Below, in pieces: positions 33,015 through 44,517 of a stretch of DNA of 64,000 bases. This stretch comes from Branchipolynoe longqiensis. Lineage: Eukaryota > Annelida > Polychaeta > Phyllodocida > Polynoidae. The notes below the pieces were generated by a model that saw only the letters and a program-made list of their open reading frames with translations, made no database searches and was not told the DNA's origin. The translations under genes were made by a program, and so were the position numbers. The stretch is from contig CM059200.1 of the NCBI GenBank assembly GCA_030323885.1, forward strand, positions 1,231,436 to 1,295,435. The letters run 5' to 3'. How positions within the stretch are numbered: the first letter of the stretch is position 1; each line of letters starts with the position of its first letter.

Positions 33015-33435
33015 CCCCCAAGCAGCCTGACATCACTTTCATTGTTCACTTCTCTATAGTAGTGCAATTCTATTAATACTAAATAGCTAATTAATTGAAC
33101 ACTGTGTCTGGTTGTCTAGTTGCCTACGTGGGCAAACACTCAGCTCGAAGACTCAAACGCAACTGCTTTAGAACAGTCACTGGGTGTTGGAAATAAGACA
33201 TAACACTTCAAAGACACACTCGACCATTTCAAAGCCACATTCCCTCCTAATTCTACCCAACTTGTGACGTCATGGAACGCGCTAACGAACGTCAATGACA
33301 AGCTGTCGCTGCAGAGTCTTTGTAGTTGTAATGTGTCAACCAAAATGTTGGCTTCCTCTGACAAAAGAGTTTGGTAAATCCGAGGGGGCTCGAATTTAAT
33401 CAGGGTAACACATAATTTGGAGCTGCCCCAATGGG
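33015..33435. other. no gene recognised
   Basis: Unique-looking DNA with a minus-strand open frame of about 100 codons (33140-33451). It has neither convincing codon bias nor a recognisable domain. Confidence 0.3.
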
Positions 33436-34085
33436 TTAAAGCTAGCTGCATAGTCCGATGGTTTGTGGTTTATGTCTGAGAACAATATATTGGGAGCGCG
33501 GGATGTAGCTCAGGCAGTAGGGTGTCCACCTCTGAAGGTGTGGGTCATCCGTTCGATCCTACTCAGTGGACACATTTGCAGTTAAGGTTATTTCCCATTC
33601 CAACCAGTGGTCCACAACTGGTTCATCAAAGGCTGTGGTATGTACTGTCCTGTCTGTGGGAAAGGGCATATAAAAAATGCCTTGCTGCTTATTGGAAAGA
33701 GTAGCCTATGTGGCAGCAGCAGGTTTTCTCCAAAGAAATAAGTCAGAATGATCATATGTTTGATGTCCAATAGCTGATGATTTGAAAATAAATGTGCTCT
33801 AGAGCTGTCATTAAATAAAACAAGCTTGAGACAAATATATTACTTATTTGGACGGTCGGTATGATCTACCTTACTTTAGTTTGAAGCAACGTTGATATAA
33901 AGTGAGAAATATGGGCGATAATTGAAGTGCAAACATTCAAAATTAATGTTGGGTGTCGGCGTTAAATATATTACCCCCACAGGCTTCAGCAGTACCGGTT
34001 CTATTAAATTGACTTAGTGCACCCTTCTACGCAGCAACAAATAAATTATAAGTGCACCAATAGCTAAGGCCAGATAAAAACAACA
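33436..34085 (+). mobile_element. MITE-A carrying a SINE-B insertion
   Basis: Left end TTAAAGCTAGCTGCATAGTC. The interior resumes after the SINE with GGTATGATCTACCTTACTTT and CTTCAGCAGTACCGGTTCTA. The right terminus is eroded. Confidence 0.75.
33492..33830 (+). mobile_element. SINE-B, full length with target duplication
   Basis: tRNA-like head GATGTAGCTCAGGCAGTAGG (A-box) and TCCGTTCGATCCTACTC (B-box); body CCACAACTGGTTCATCAAAG, CTGTGGGAAAGGGCATATAA and TAGCCTATGTGGCAGCAGCA; 3' end GTCATTAAATAAAACAAGCT. Flanking ACAATATATT (33482-33491) and ACAAATATATT (33831-33841) look like a target-site duplication in the host MITE-A. Confidence 0.85.
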
Positions 34086-34195
34086 CGTGTCTGGAGTGCC
34101 CGCCCGACTTGACAAATGCTCCTGACTTCCAAATATCGACGTTATATTTCACGGGTCATCTGCAGCTTGATTCGGTCCTTTCTGGGATGGTCAGT

Positions 34196-34285
34196 GGTTG
34201 TGATAGTGACAGTGACAGTCAGAATGACAGTGATAGTGACAGTGAGATTGACAGTGAGAGTATCAATGTCAATGATAGTGACTTT
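34196..34285 (+). repeat. GTGACA hexanucleotide repeat
   Basis: Runs of AGTGACAGTGAT. One frame encodes a Ser-Asp repeat of about 25 residues, but no start, splice or conserved context supports a protein. Confidence 0.8.
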
Positions 34286-34369
34286 GATCGGCAGGTCGCG
34301 TGATCTGTCACGTGGGGTGAAAACGTGACATCAGCACAGTGTCGTCTGTGAATGACTTACTAAGAATTG

Positions 34370-34486
34370 ACAGCAAATTTCCACCACACTGACGTAGCTT
34401 CATTTTACTAATAATTCACACCCGATTTCCACCACACTGACATAGCTTCATTTTACTAAAAATTGACAGCCAATTTCCACCACACT
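34370..34486. repeat. 48-bp minisatellite, left part
   Basis: Two to three units containing TTTCCACCACACTGACATAG and CTTCATTTTACTAA. The array is interrupted by the LINE and resumes at 37091. Confidence 0.85.
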
Positions 34487-36567
34487 CTAGATCCCTAAAA
34501 AACTACTCAAAAGAAACATTAAAAAACCGCCTATATGAAAATATAGACAACCTCACAACAAACAGAGATGAAACTGATATCTACTGGAATAACATTGTCA
34601 CAGAAATAAAACAATCATTAAATGAGATGTGTCCCATAAAGAAACTAAAAATACAGAGAAACCAAGACCCGTGGGTAGACAGGGAACTGTTAACTCATAT
34701 TGCAACAAAACGAAAGCTAGGTGACAAAGTGAAATGTACTAAAGACCCAGAGGATAAAAGGGCCTATAATACTGCCAGAAACAACTCCCTCAAAGCAGTA
34801 AGGACAGCACAACAAAAATATATAGTAAAACAAGACAAGGACTGGGGAAGCAACACAAATAAGTTCTGGAAAAACGTAAGCTTACTATTCCCCCAAAACA
34901 AGATAGAAGAATGCATAAGCTTCCAGGATAAGGATGGAAATATGCACACAGATAGTGATGCAGCAAATAAACTAAATACCCACTTTGCAACGGTAGGACA
35001 AAGGTTATCAAAGAAATTCAGAAGAATCTGGGAAAACAAGTCAGAAAATATCCAGGATGAAATCCCCACCTGCAAAACTGACCTAAAAGAACTAACACAA
35101 CTAATAAATGACATAGATGAAAACAAACCAAGTGGAATAGATGGAATCCCCATGAAAATACTGAAAGAGGCACTCCAATCCATCCCAGATATCATGGTCG
35201 ACCTGTTCAACATATCATTTGAACAGGGACACTTCATCACAGCATGGAAGATGGCAACCATCACCCCCATCTACAAAAGCGGTGACAAACAAAACATGGG
35301 GAACTACAGACCAATATCAATCTTGCAAACACCAGGCAAGCTAATTGAAAAAATATTCCACAGGCACATAAATGAGCACCTGGAAAAAAACAATATACTA
35401 AATAAGAGGCAAGGAGGTTTCAGAAAACTACACTCCACATCAAAAACAATAGCAAACCTAACAAGTGATGTGCTGGCATCATTGAACCAGAAGAAATTAG
35501 TTGGAGCAGCCTTCATCGACTTCAGCAAAGCCTTTGACACTGTAGACCACATCATATTAATAAGAAAATTAGACAACATGGGCATTAAATCCAAATCAAT
35601 AGACTGGATAAAAAGCTACCTAAACAACATACAGCAAAAAACTAAAGTAAATGGTACACTCTCAGACCAACAAACTGTCACCTGTGGTGTACCCCAAGGA
35701 TCAGTCCTGGGACCACTACTATTTATACTATACATAAACGACCTAGGAAAATGGCTGGAGACAGAATGTCTCCAGCTATATGCGCATGACACTGTCGTAT
35801 ATGCAGAAGGAAGCACAGTAGAGGAGATAGCAACCAAACTGAACAACCTCCTGCTAAAGCTGGACGGCTGGTGTGAATCCAATAAAATAACCATCAATGC
35901 AAATAAATCTAAAACTGTACTCTTCTCACATACAGCAATCACAGGAAGAAACCTACAATGTACACTAGGAAACCAAACACTGGAAAGTGTAAATCACTAC
36001 AAATACCTAGGCCTAGAACTAGATAGCCAGCTAAACTACAATCTGTGTGTAACAAAAATCATACAAAAAGTAAACCACAAACTATGGCTATTTGCTAAAC
36101 TAAGAAACTATATGACACAAGATATGTCAATACAAATCTTCAAAGGCATGGTACTCCCCTACTTTGACTATGGGGATGTAATTTACATGGGTGCTAAAAA
36201 AGAGCTACTAAAGAAATTGCAGATATTACAAAATAGGGCCCTAAAAATCTGCCTGAAAGTAGACAAACTACACCCCACTTATGACCTACACAAAAGAACT
36301 AAAGTAAAGCTACTAGAAAACAGAAGAATAATCCACCTAAAAACATTAGCATATGGATATAGCCAAGACATTAAGCGTCTAACCCAACCACTAAGGCACA
36401 CCAGAGCAAGCAAGGCACCACTACTAAGGCAGACCAGAAGCCGAATCTAAGCCCATGAAAGGAGCAAGCTAGAAATGGCCGCCAAAACGGTGAAAGAAAG
36501 ACAAATCCCTGACCTAAAAACATACAAAAAATATCTGTGCAAAATAAAAACTGGAAACCCCAACTGA
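34486..36567 (+). pseudogene. non-LTR retrotransposon reverse transcriptase (ORF2), 5'-truncated, catalytic mutant
   Basis: The frame is open from the element's truncated 5' end (SRSLKNYSKETLKNRLYE); the first internal ATG is 34627. The endonuclease domain is missing. RT motifs are in order, numbered from that ATG: GIDGIPMKIL about 168, NYRPISILQTPGKLIEKIF about 228, AAFIDFSKAFDTVDH from 295, GVPQGSVLGPLLF from 354, LYAHDTVVYA from 384. The last should be YADD: codon 35785-35787 is CAT (His) where GAT/GAC (Asp) is expected, removing a metal-binding aspartate. Thumb-like sequence follows (YKYLGLELDSQLNY, GMVLPYFDYGDVIY). A TAA at 36448-36450 interrupts the frame, which then continues 38 codons (AHERSKLEMAAKTVKERQIP onward) to TGA at 36565-36567. 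The motif style fits the CR1/Jockey-like range; I cannot assign a clade firmly. It is not a host gene. Confidence 0.9.
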
Positions 36568-37090
36568 ACTGCAACACAAGGGGGCAGGTGATATGTCACG
36601 GCCCCCAACTGGACAGCCCAGGGTGGGACAACCAGAAATATAAAAGCCAGATAACATATCTAACAACAATATAAGTCAAATCAAATTCAAACAAACATAA
36701 CTCAACCACCTATTACATACAGGCCTATGGACATGTAAATAAAATAGGCTAGTATATGATTAAGTAGAAAAAAGTGGAAAACTCTTCCCAAGAAAACCCC
36801 AAAACACTAACATAGAACCTTAAGAAAACAACTAACATAGTAATAAGAATAGAACAAAGATACAATGCCAAGAGGGCCCCAAAAAAACTAACATAGACTA
36901 CTAAACATACCAACAGACTATCTATCTGCTACTGAAATGCAGACAATCAAATAACTTATCAGCAGCTACTGCTTGGTAAGACAACACCAAAACTACAGCT
37001 GGCCAGCATTGAAAACAAGCCTGGGTACCCGGGCTTACATGCTATGGACAGTATAAATACAGCCTCAATGAAAAAAACAAAAAACAAAAA
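34487..37090 (+). mobile_element. 5'-truncated LINE inserted in a minisatellite
   Basis: Element body from CTAGATCCCTAAAA to the A-rich tail AAAAAACAAAAAACAAAAA. ACACT occurs on both sides (34482-34486, 37090-37094), a short target duplication shared with the 48-bp unit. The 3' UTR, 36568-37070, contains CTGGGTACCCGGGCTTACAT and GACAGTATAAATACAGCCTC. The same 3' UTR recurs as a short copy at 42872. Confidence 0.88.
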
Positions 37091-37345
37091 CACTGACATA
37101 GGCTCATTTTACTAAGAATTCACAGCCAGTTTCCACCACATTGACATAGGTTCATTTTATTAAGAATTAACAGCCAATTTCCACCACCTTGACGTAGGCT
37201 CATTTTACTAAGAATTCACAGCCAGTTTCCACCACATTGACATAGGTTCATTTGACTAATAATTCACAGCCAATTTCCACCACACTGACATAGGTTCATT
37301 CTACTAAGAATTCACAGCCAGTTTCCACCACACTGACATAGTGTA
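37091..37345. repeat. 48-bp minisatellite, right part
   Basis: About five units with CACAGCCAGTTTCCACCACA and TTGACATAGGTTCATTTTAC. Confidence 0.88.
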
Positions 37346-39040
37346 AAATATTCCGATAAAACGCATTGGTGGGGAATGCGAAATGGTCTATGAAGGAGTA
37401 CAAATGGTCTATTAATGTAAATGGAGTACAGGTCCAGGTGCATGAATGTATTTATGTAGTTACTGGTGTTCCTTTACTTATAGTCAATAGTCATTGTGTA
37501 TTAGGTAGATAGTGTGAAACAGGCACTAGTGATAGTGTGTAAGGAGCCTCAAGAGCTCTAATCACTACCCCCTCCCCCCAACTGTTAGTATTGGATCACC
37601 ACACACACACAGCAGGCAGGTGCAGGCCAAGCAGCCACACCGCATGGTGGTGGTGGGTAGATCACAACTAAGCTGCTCGATATCCCAGTAAACAAGGGGC
37701 CCCAGCTCCACCTATATTGTATTATTGAACTAAACTGTGCTGCCTTTCAGCCAAAACCTTAATCTCTTCTATTAAAGTGACTGCTCTCATAGACTATTTC
37801 ACTTTCGACACGGAAGTGAGGCTTACAACATCTACCTTAAATTGTGATCTCCCACCCACCCCACAATTAAAAAGGGGATATAGGGTTATACGCGTGTCTA
37901 GCCTCATCAACATCACAGAAGTACCAAAGAGACTGTACTGATAAAAGACTTAAATTTGTAATACAGAGCCATAACTATATTTGCTGTGTTTGTGTTTCCA
38001 ATTGGGTCGTTCTCAGAAGTTGTGTACCAATAGTGTGACATCAGTACTAGAAAATCAAAATGCTGCCAAAGTCCTATAAGCAAGTTTCCTCAATGTGTAT
38101 GTCCTTTTGCATCTGAATAATTGAAAATAAACATATTCTGGCATTTTTAAGTAGGTCAAATGATGCTCACACCCAATAAATAGCAGTATAGCATGGAAAC
38201 CAATCTGACTCCAAAATCAAATATTTTCCACACAAAACTTGACATTTTTAGGACATTTCACATGCCACTTGCTTTATAAACAGTAGTAATAATAATTTGA
38301 AACCTCATTGCTATGGTTTTGTCTTATTTGTGAATATTAAAGAGAAAAGCAAGAAAATATTAGCAGAGTAACAGATTAGCAGAGTAACAAAGTGGAAACA
38401 ACAATTTTACACAAATGTTCGACTCAAATTTCAATGTTTAGGGGCAATTTCAGGATTTATCTTTTACTATACCATAACTGGGTCCATGCATAGTGTCAAA
38501 TGGTGAAAATAGTTCCTGTACTGTATCTGTACTCAGTGTTTGATACAGAGTTTCATAGTACTTGCAAGTGGAAACGAAATGTTACGATGTTAATGACTCC
38601 AGAAAATGTTAACTATTTCATAATTTAAATTTTTTTTTTAGAAATAAATGTCTTCAACTTAATGAAGACATTGTATATGACCATTTGAAGTGAAATGAGC
38701 TGTTGTTCAGAGGTTTTCATTAAGTTTGTGACACTTTATTTTCAATGCTGTTGACAATGTCACAAATTAGTGATGTAATTTTCGATGTATTTAGCTACAT
38801 CCATCCCAATAAGATACATAATACACAATATTAACATTTACTTTTGATCTAAACTATCTCCCACATCATTTGGCTAACTGATGAAATCTAAATATTGACA
38901 CTCCAATAAAGGGTTTCTTTGAAATATGCATTTCTAGTAGACTACCTCAAGTGGTACACAGTTTCTGAGAACGACCCAATTATAATCTATCTTACTTTTG
39001 TTTGGAGGGAGCAGTTGCGGTTACCCAATGCAGGCTTCCT
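37346..39040. other. no gene recognised; 1.7 kb unique-looking AT-rich DNA
   Basis: This is the longest stretch without a recognised repeat. Frames are short and no splice-bounded coding segment stands out. The phrase GAGAACGACCCAATTATAAT at 38967 resembles AATTGGGTCGTTCTCAGAAG at 37999 in inverted form, so the two could be ends of a large foldback or noncoding element of about 1 kb. Confidence 0.3.
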
Positions 39041-39042
39041 GG

Positions 39043-39190
39043 AGTTTGAAATGCCGGTCAAATCAAATCAATGGCTCACAACATTGATACTTGATGCTAC
39101 CTAGCCTGGCGTTCAATATTACTAGGATAGGGCAAGGACTTGTTAGTTCAGAATCAGGATAATGTGACTGAATGGGATATTGGGGCATAG
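39043..39190 (+). mobile_element. SINE-A fragment
   Basis: Contains CTACCTAGCCTGGCGTTCAA, TACTAGGATAGGGCAAGGAC and GATAATGTGACTGAATGGG. Both ends are missing. Confidence 0.75.
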
Positions 39191-39195
39191 AGCTC

Positions 39196-39709
39196 GTCAT
39201 CATCATCATGCTGTCGGTCGCGATGCGACAAAGACTGCTTTCATTACTTGACTGCCGCTCTCCATTTAGCTCTCTGCTGTGAGAGTTGTGTCCATGAGTC
39301 GGTCCTAATGTCTCTCAGCTTCAGGTTTCTCTTGATGGTATCCTTGAACCGGAGATGAGGGCGCCCTACATTTCATGAAAGCTGCCTGCAAAAGTGTTGA
39401 AGTGCTGCTGGCTTTTGCAAGTTACCAGCGGCACTCTCTCGGGGAGCAAATAGAGGTTTCACACCGGCAAGAACATGTCAAGACAGGCGCAAAACTATTT
39501 GTCCCTGCAGTGGCTGGTCGGGAGATGTTGCGAGTTCCATACATCAAGCGCCCTTAATGCTGCCACAGTGACATGGTTTTCTGTTTAGGGTTCGCTCCGT
39601 TGGCCTTCGGTTCTGTCAAGAACCTATACCACAAGGCAGTGGTTTACAACTCTGCAGGGCAGGGGTGTCAAACTCCCTGAGGTATTGCTATACCTGCAAT
39701 ACCTGCATA
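39196..39709 (-). mobile_element. composite RTE-tail repeat, copy 2
   Basis: (ATC)n, then the reversed RTE 3' end out to TTGAACCGGAGATGAGGGCG, then the unrecognised segment CATTTCATGAAAGCTGCCTG to AATACCTGCATAC. Copy 1 (20639) lacks about 65 bases of the RTE part at the junction. Confidence 0.72.
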
Positions 39710-39822
39710 CAACATATACTCATACAATAACATGCATGCAATGTATTTTTGTACATTTACAATCATGAATTGACAGTATTGCTAGTAGCCTGATATCCCA
39801 ATAAAGCAGTACTATTCTTCTT

Positions 39823-40124
39823 CTTGAAGATTTATACTGCCTATTATGGATAAGCATGAATAGACTTGTTTTCACCATTAGACAGTTTGTCGATAGAAAG
39901 CCCGAGCCTACACTTTTACCGACCCAAGGGATTTTTAACCTCCCCCACCACATAGACATGGTATGAGAGCAACTGGCCTTTGATGACGCTGTAAGTTATC
40001 CACAGCGGTGGAAATCCAAATTGGCAGAGGTGGGGGCATGGGGAATCGAACCACCGACCTTCAGATTAGGAGTCTGACCTAGAAAAAAGTCAGACACTCT
40101 AACCACTCCGCCACAGAGAACACC
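39823..40124 (-). mobile_element. SINE-C, near full length
   Basis: Contains TAGACAGTTTGTCGATAGAA, CACCACATAGACATGGTATG, GGGAATCGAACCACCGACC (B-box in reverse) and CTCTAACCACTCCGCCACAG. Confidence 0.82.
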
Positions 40125-40134
40125 GTGAAGGTAT

Positions 40135-40205
40135 AAAATCGCCAAGTGACTTCAAACTAAATTAATGTAGGTATGATTATCAACGCCATATACTTATCTA
40201 ATATA
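40135..40205 (-). repeat. MITE-A fragment
   Basis: AAGTGACTTCAAACTAAATT and ATGTAGGTATGATTATCAAC match the MITE-A interior. Confidence 0.45.
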
Positions 40206-40209
40206 TACA

Positions 40210-40534
40210 TATTTATACACATACATACATATATAAGACACTCCAAACCATCAAAGAATATAACTTTTGTTAATAGGATCATTTTAGAACAACACAAATT
40301 ACACTCTTCATAGACATTGTGTTCCTTACTCCACCAGTGCAGCTTGAACCATTAATGATGCAAGTATTTTTATTTGATACTTATTCATTTGTTCAGACGA
40401 GAAAGAACTGCGGAAATGAGAGGCACCCACAATTCCAGGTTTTACGACAGTCTTGTTTTACGACGCTGTGTTAGCAGCTGGATCCTTTGATCTTGGCGCC
40501 TCTCTCTGAGACTCTCACATTGTTTTATCCACCA
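40210..40534. other. no gene recognised
   Basis: AT-rich spacer with a short (ATACAT)n stretch near 40207-40232. Confidence 0.3.
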
Positions 40535-41225
40535 CCCACAGGCACACCTCAACCTCCGCATTACCACAACCTCCAGCCTCACCCCCACTTTCAGCCCCAC
40601 CCCCAACCCCACTTCCAGCCCAACCCCCACCTCCAGCCCCACCCTCAACCCATACTTCCAGTACCACGCCCATCATCATGCTGGTGGTCGCGATGCGACA
40701 AAGACTGCTTTCATTACTTGACTGTCGCTCTTAATTTAGCTCTCTGCTGTGAGAGTGATGCCCATGAGTCAGTCTTAATGTCTCTCAGCTTCAGGTTTCG
40801 CTTGATGGCATCCTTCAACCGGAGATGAGGGTGCCCTCTCTTTCTGTAAGCAGAAGACAGTTGAGAGTAGAGGATCTGCTTTAGTTGACATCCTCATGAG
40901 CTGTCCAGTCCACCAGAGATTCTTTTTGATCAGAAGATCTTCCATAGAGGGCAGCCCCGTCCGTTTGAGTATTTCCTTATTTGTCACTTTGTCCTTCCAG
41001 GTTAGCCGAACGCAGATGGCACATCATGAAGACATGCAGCTTTTTCACCTGTCATCTGTACACTGTCCAGGCCTCGGCTCCGTATAGGAGGATGGATAGC
41101 ACGATTGCATGGTAGATCTTGCCTTTGACCCACATGGACACACCACGCCCACCTCACCCCCATCCCCACCTCCAACCCACTCACATCCACCCCCACCCTT
41201 ACCTCTAGTGCCAATGCCCAACACC
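40535..41225. repeat. C-rich minisatellite split by an RTE fragment
   Basis: CCCCACCTCCAGCC-type repeats at 40535-40667 and again at 41146-41225 flank the RTE fragment. Minus-strand frames read as Val/Gly/Leu-Glu-Val repeats and are artefacts. Confidence 0.75.
40668..41145 (-). pseudogene. RTE-like retrotransposon 3' fragment
   Basis: Minus-strand reading gives MTNKEILKRTGLPSMEDLLI and KKNLWWTGQLMRMST, and upstream an out-of-frame YGAEAWTVYR-like stretch around 41075-41095. It ends in the (ATC/GAT)n tail at 40670. Several frameshifts are present. It is the same family as 1777-2285 but keeps a segment deleted there. Confidence 0.75.
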
Positions 41226-41699
41226 CATTATTATTAATATTATCATGTATATCTGAAGTTACCGCTTTCAGTTTCATATTGTATCACACTTTTACGGAGC
41301 TATTTTGCTGATTGGTATGGAACTATATTGTGAGATGGTTTCAAATGGTGCTAGCCTTTTATGCGCATTAAAGTGATGCATGTGCTGTATGTATGAAAGG
41401 CCTTGTTTGCTGTCTGTATGCCAGTTGGACTCTGCGTGTGCCTCGACCACTGTGTGCCTATCAATTGTTGACTGCCATACGCTGGTCCCCGCATGTAGAG
41501 CCTCTGACAGCACACGTGACTTCTGCTTAAAAGGCAGTGAGTGGGTCTCTAGTAGGTTACACACCCCTCCCTGCACCCAGCTCACCTCTCTACACCCCCA
41601 CCCCCTTCCCCTGTCTACATATACACACGCCGGAACAGGCGTAGTCGTTGTTGGAAGAATAGCATATGCAATGACAGCACACTCTATAAGCTCATTTAG
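41226..41699. other. no gene recognised
   Basis: Plus-strand frame of about 129 codons at 41380-41769 runs into the next array and lacks coding bias. I do not call it. Confidence 0.3.
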
Positions 41700-42095
41700 G
41701 TATTGTTTGTTATCGTCTTATCCATCTAAATGTCGTCTGCTCCATATAAATGTTGTCTGTTCCATCTAAATGTTGTCTCCTCCATCTAAATTTTGTCTGC
41801 TCCATCTAAATAGCATCTGCTCCATCTAAATGATGCATCTAAATGTCGTCTGCTCTGTCTGAATGTCATCTGCTTCATCTAAATGTTGTCTGCTCCATCT
41901 AAATGTGATCGGCTTCATCTAAATGTTGTCTGCTTCGTCTAAATGTTGTCTGCTCCTTCTAAGTGTTGTCTGCGCCATCTAAATTGTATCTGGTCCATCT
42001 ACATGTCCTCTGCTCAATCTGAATGTTATCTGCTCCATCTAAATGTCGTCTGCTTCATCTAAATACCATCTGATCCATCTAAATGTCGCCTCCTT
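41700..42095 (-). repeat. 20-bp minisatellite, locus 1
   Basis: About nineteen copies of TGCTCCATCTAAATGTTGTC. In reverse complement (GACAACATTTAGATGGAGCA) it is the same repeat family as the array at 62508-63250 (GACGACATTTGGACACAGCA). Confidence 0.88.
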
Positions 42096-42871
42096 TGATT
42101 CGAATTCACTGAGAACGTGTTGTTTACTCACTACGAAGGTCTCTGCTGGAGCTAAATGTTGGGTTCTGCCTGCGTGGTGATATTAAAGTAGAATTAAATG
42201 AACGAGAGTGTAGCCTCAGCAGAGGACAGCATTAGTAGTGCTCTGTCTTTCCCTGGTTCAAATGGCCAGACACAGTGCTAGCTGCATGCGCCTCTGATGG
42301 AGATGAATGTAAGTATGGGAGCCTGCCAGGAATTGAAATAGGAAAGAGAGAGTGCAAACCCACAGGATTTACGATTTTAGACGATAATGGATGGGATAAG
42401 GAGCAGCAGAGCTTAAAACAACCTACTATTTTCATTCAGAAGAAAAACCACATTCCATAATCTTAGTCATTCCAGTTACAGGACATTTTGCCACCCTGAT
42501 GATTTGGTTCAACTGGTGATAGTTTGGTTCAGTGACTTTAGGCCCTGACTTAACACAAATATCAACAGACTAAGAATTGATGCTTAGTTAGTTAAACATT
42601 AACAGTTGTTCCCACCCCTCTCCATCACATGTTAACAGGTATCGCGGGGTGCTTTAATGGATGGCTATAAGCTGGCTACATGGGTACAGAGGTATTCATT
42701 CCAAAATAATTACAAACAACTGATGGAATGTATAGTGCGGTTTAGTTATTCGATAAATAAACAACTATAATCAGTAGAATTAGTACAATTGTCATTATTG
42801 CGTTCAGATTCATATAAATATTTGGAGTCGATTTTGGTACAGAAGAAAATTGTATCTCCATAATATATACT
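42096..42871. other. no gene recognised
   Basis: Unique-looking sequence with no supported exon. Confidence 0.3.
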
Positions 42872-43040
42872 AATCAAATACCTTATCAGCAGCTACTGCG
42901 CGGTAAGATAACACCAACACTACAAATGGCCAGCATTGAAAACAAGCCTGGGTACCCGGGCTTATATGCTATGGACAGTATAAATACAGCCTCAATAATA
43001 AAAGAAATTAAAAAAACAAAAAAACTTAAAATATTGATAC
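42872..43040 (+). mobile_element. LINE 3'-UTR fragment
   Basis: CTTATCAGCAGCTACTGC, GCCAGCATTGAAAACAAGCC, TGGGTACCCGGGCTTATATG and AGTATAAATACAGCCTCAAT match 36950-37070 of the large LINE, followed by an A-rich tail. It is a severely 5'-truncated insertion. Confidence 0.88.
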
Positions 43041-43234
43041 AAAGTTGCATGAGTCCTCATAGTCTTACCATTCCATACCTAAACACGGGAAACCAGTGCC
43101 AGAGACCAAAGAACCAGCAGTGAGATGGCCAATACACTGATACAGAATTGATGTCTTCTTTAGATAGCCTCGACTGGATTGGCTTAAGCCTATTTAGATG
43201 GTACTTACATATGACAATAAAGTAAATATTCAAA

Positions 43235-44030
43235 GGGCAAACTGTGAGGTTGGCAAAAAGCCCTGACACCCATCCACGAATCAATCGGAAGCACCTTTCA
43301 AACGACTCACTGTAAGGTTGGCTAAATGTCCTGACGCCCATTCTCCAATCAGTCGGGGGCACATTTCAGATGACAAACTGTGAGGTTAGCTAAATGTCCT
43401 GACACCCATTCTCCAATCAGTCGGGGGCACATTTCAGATGACAAACTGTGAGGGTGGCTAAATGTCCTGACACCCATTCTCCAATCAATCGGGGGCACAT
43501 TTCAGATGACAAACTATGAGGTTAGCTAAATGGCCTGCCACCCATTCTCCAATCAGTCGGGGGCACATTTCAGATGACAAACTGTGAGGGTGGCTAAATG
43601 TCCTGACACCCATTCTCCAATCAATCGGGGGCACATTTCAGATGACAAACTGTGAGGTTAGCTAAATGGCCTGCCACCCATTCTCCAATCAGTCGGGGGC
43701 ACATTTCAGATGACAAACTATGAGGTTGGCTAAATGTCCTGACACCCATTCTCCAATCAGTCGGGGGCACATTTCAGATGACAAACTATGAGGTTAGCTA
43801 AATGGCCTAACACCCATTCACTAATCAATCGGAATCACCTTTCAAATGGCAAACTGAAAGGGTGGCCAAATGCCCTGCCAGCCATCCACGAATCAATCGG
43901 AGGCACATTTCAGATGGCAAACCATGAAGTTGGCGAAATCCCCTGACATCCATCCGTGAATCAATCGGAATCACCTTTCAGATGACAAACTGTGAGGGTG
44001 GCTAAATGCCCTGACACCTGCTGGGGAATC
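43235..44030. repeat. 68-bp minisatellite
   Basis: About eleven units containing CAGTCGGGGGCACATTTCAG, ATGACAAACTGTGAGGTTAG and CTAAATGTCCTGACACCC. Spacing of the AGTCGGGGGC landmark (43351, 43419) is 68. Outer units are more diverged than the core. Confidence 0.92.
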
Positions 44031-44116
44031 AATCTTAGGCCCTGAATCCAGTCTCCAGTAGCTGTAATTGAATTGCATACTGTATCACTCCTTTGTCTAA
44101 AGCTCATCTGGGTTAT

Positions 44117-44143
44117 ATATTTATATATATATATATATATATA
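44117..44143. repeat. (TA)n microsatellite
   Basis: Simple TATATA run. Confidence 0.9.
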
Positions 44144-44517
44144 TGTATTTGCACCCGGGGTGGTGCAATTTGCATTGCGCTGTTTGAAGATTTCCCCGCG
44201 GACATGGATGCTCTACCTGATTGATTTGTCTGCTGGTCGGAGCCATTCAACTCGCACCAGTATAACCCGCCCTCTCGTCTGCTCTGGATATCAAGGTGAT
44301 ACATTCATTAAACTGTTGGTCTTACCATGCACAAAAATGGAAAAGAATTAATCATTTCTCAGAATGTAGTCTGTGCAAGTGAATTTATAAATCAATGGAA
44401 TACTAGCAGACAAAATTGCGTGGCAGCGTAACCATGGTAAAACAGACGACAACATATAGTGGCACGATACTGCATTGTTGCCGCGCCAATTCCCTGGCCT
44501 GAAATTCCATGAGTAAT

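Noticed and set aside
32384..33067. Pro/His/Thr-rich minus-strand frame of 227 codons
   Set aside because: Antisense of a GT-rich minisatellite; no codon bias or domain.
34109..34303. Ser-Asp repeat protein
   Set aside because: Only a GTGACA hexanucleotide run inside a short frame; no signal peptide, splice sites or conservation evidence.
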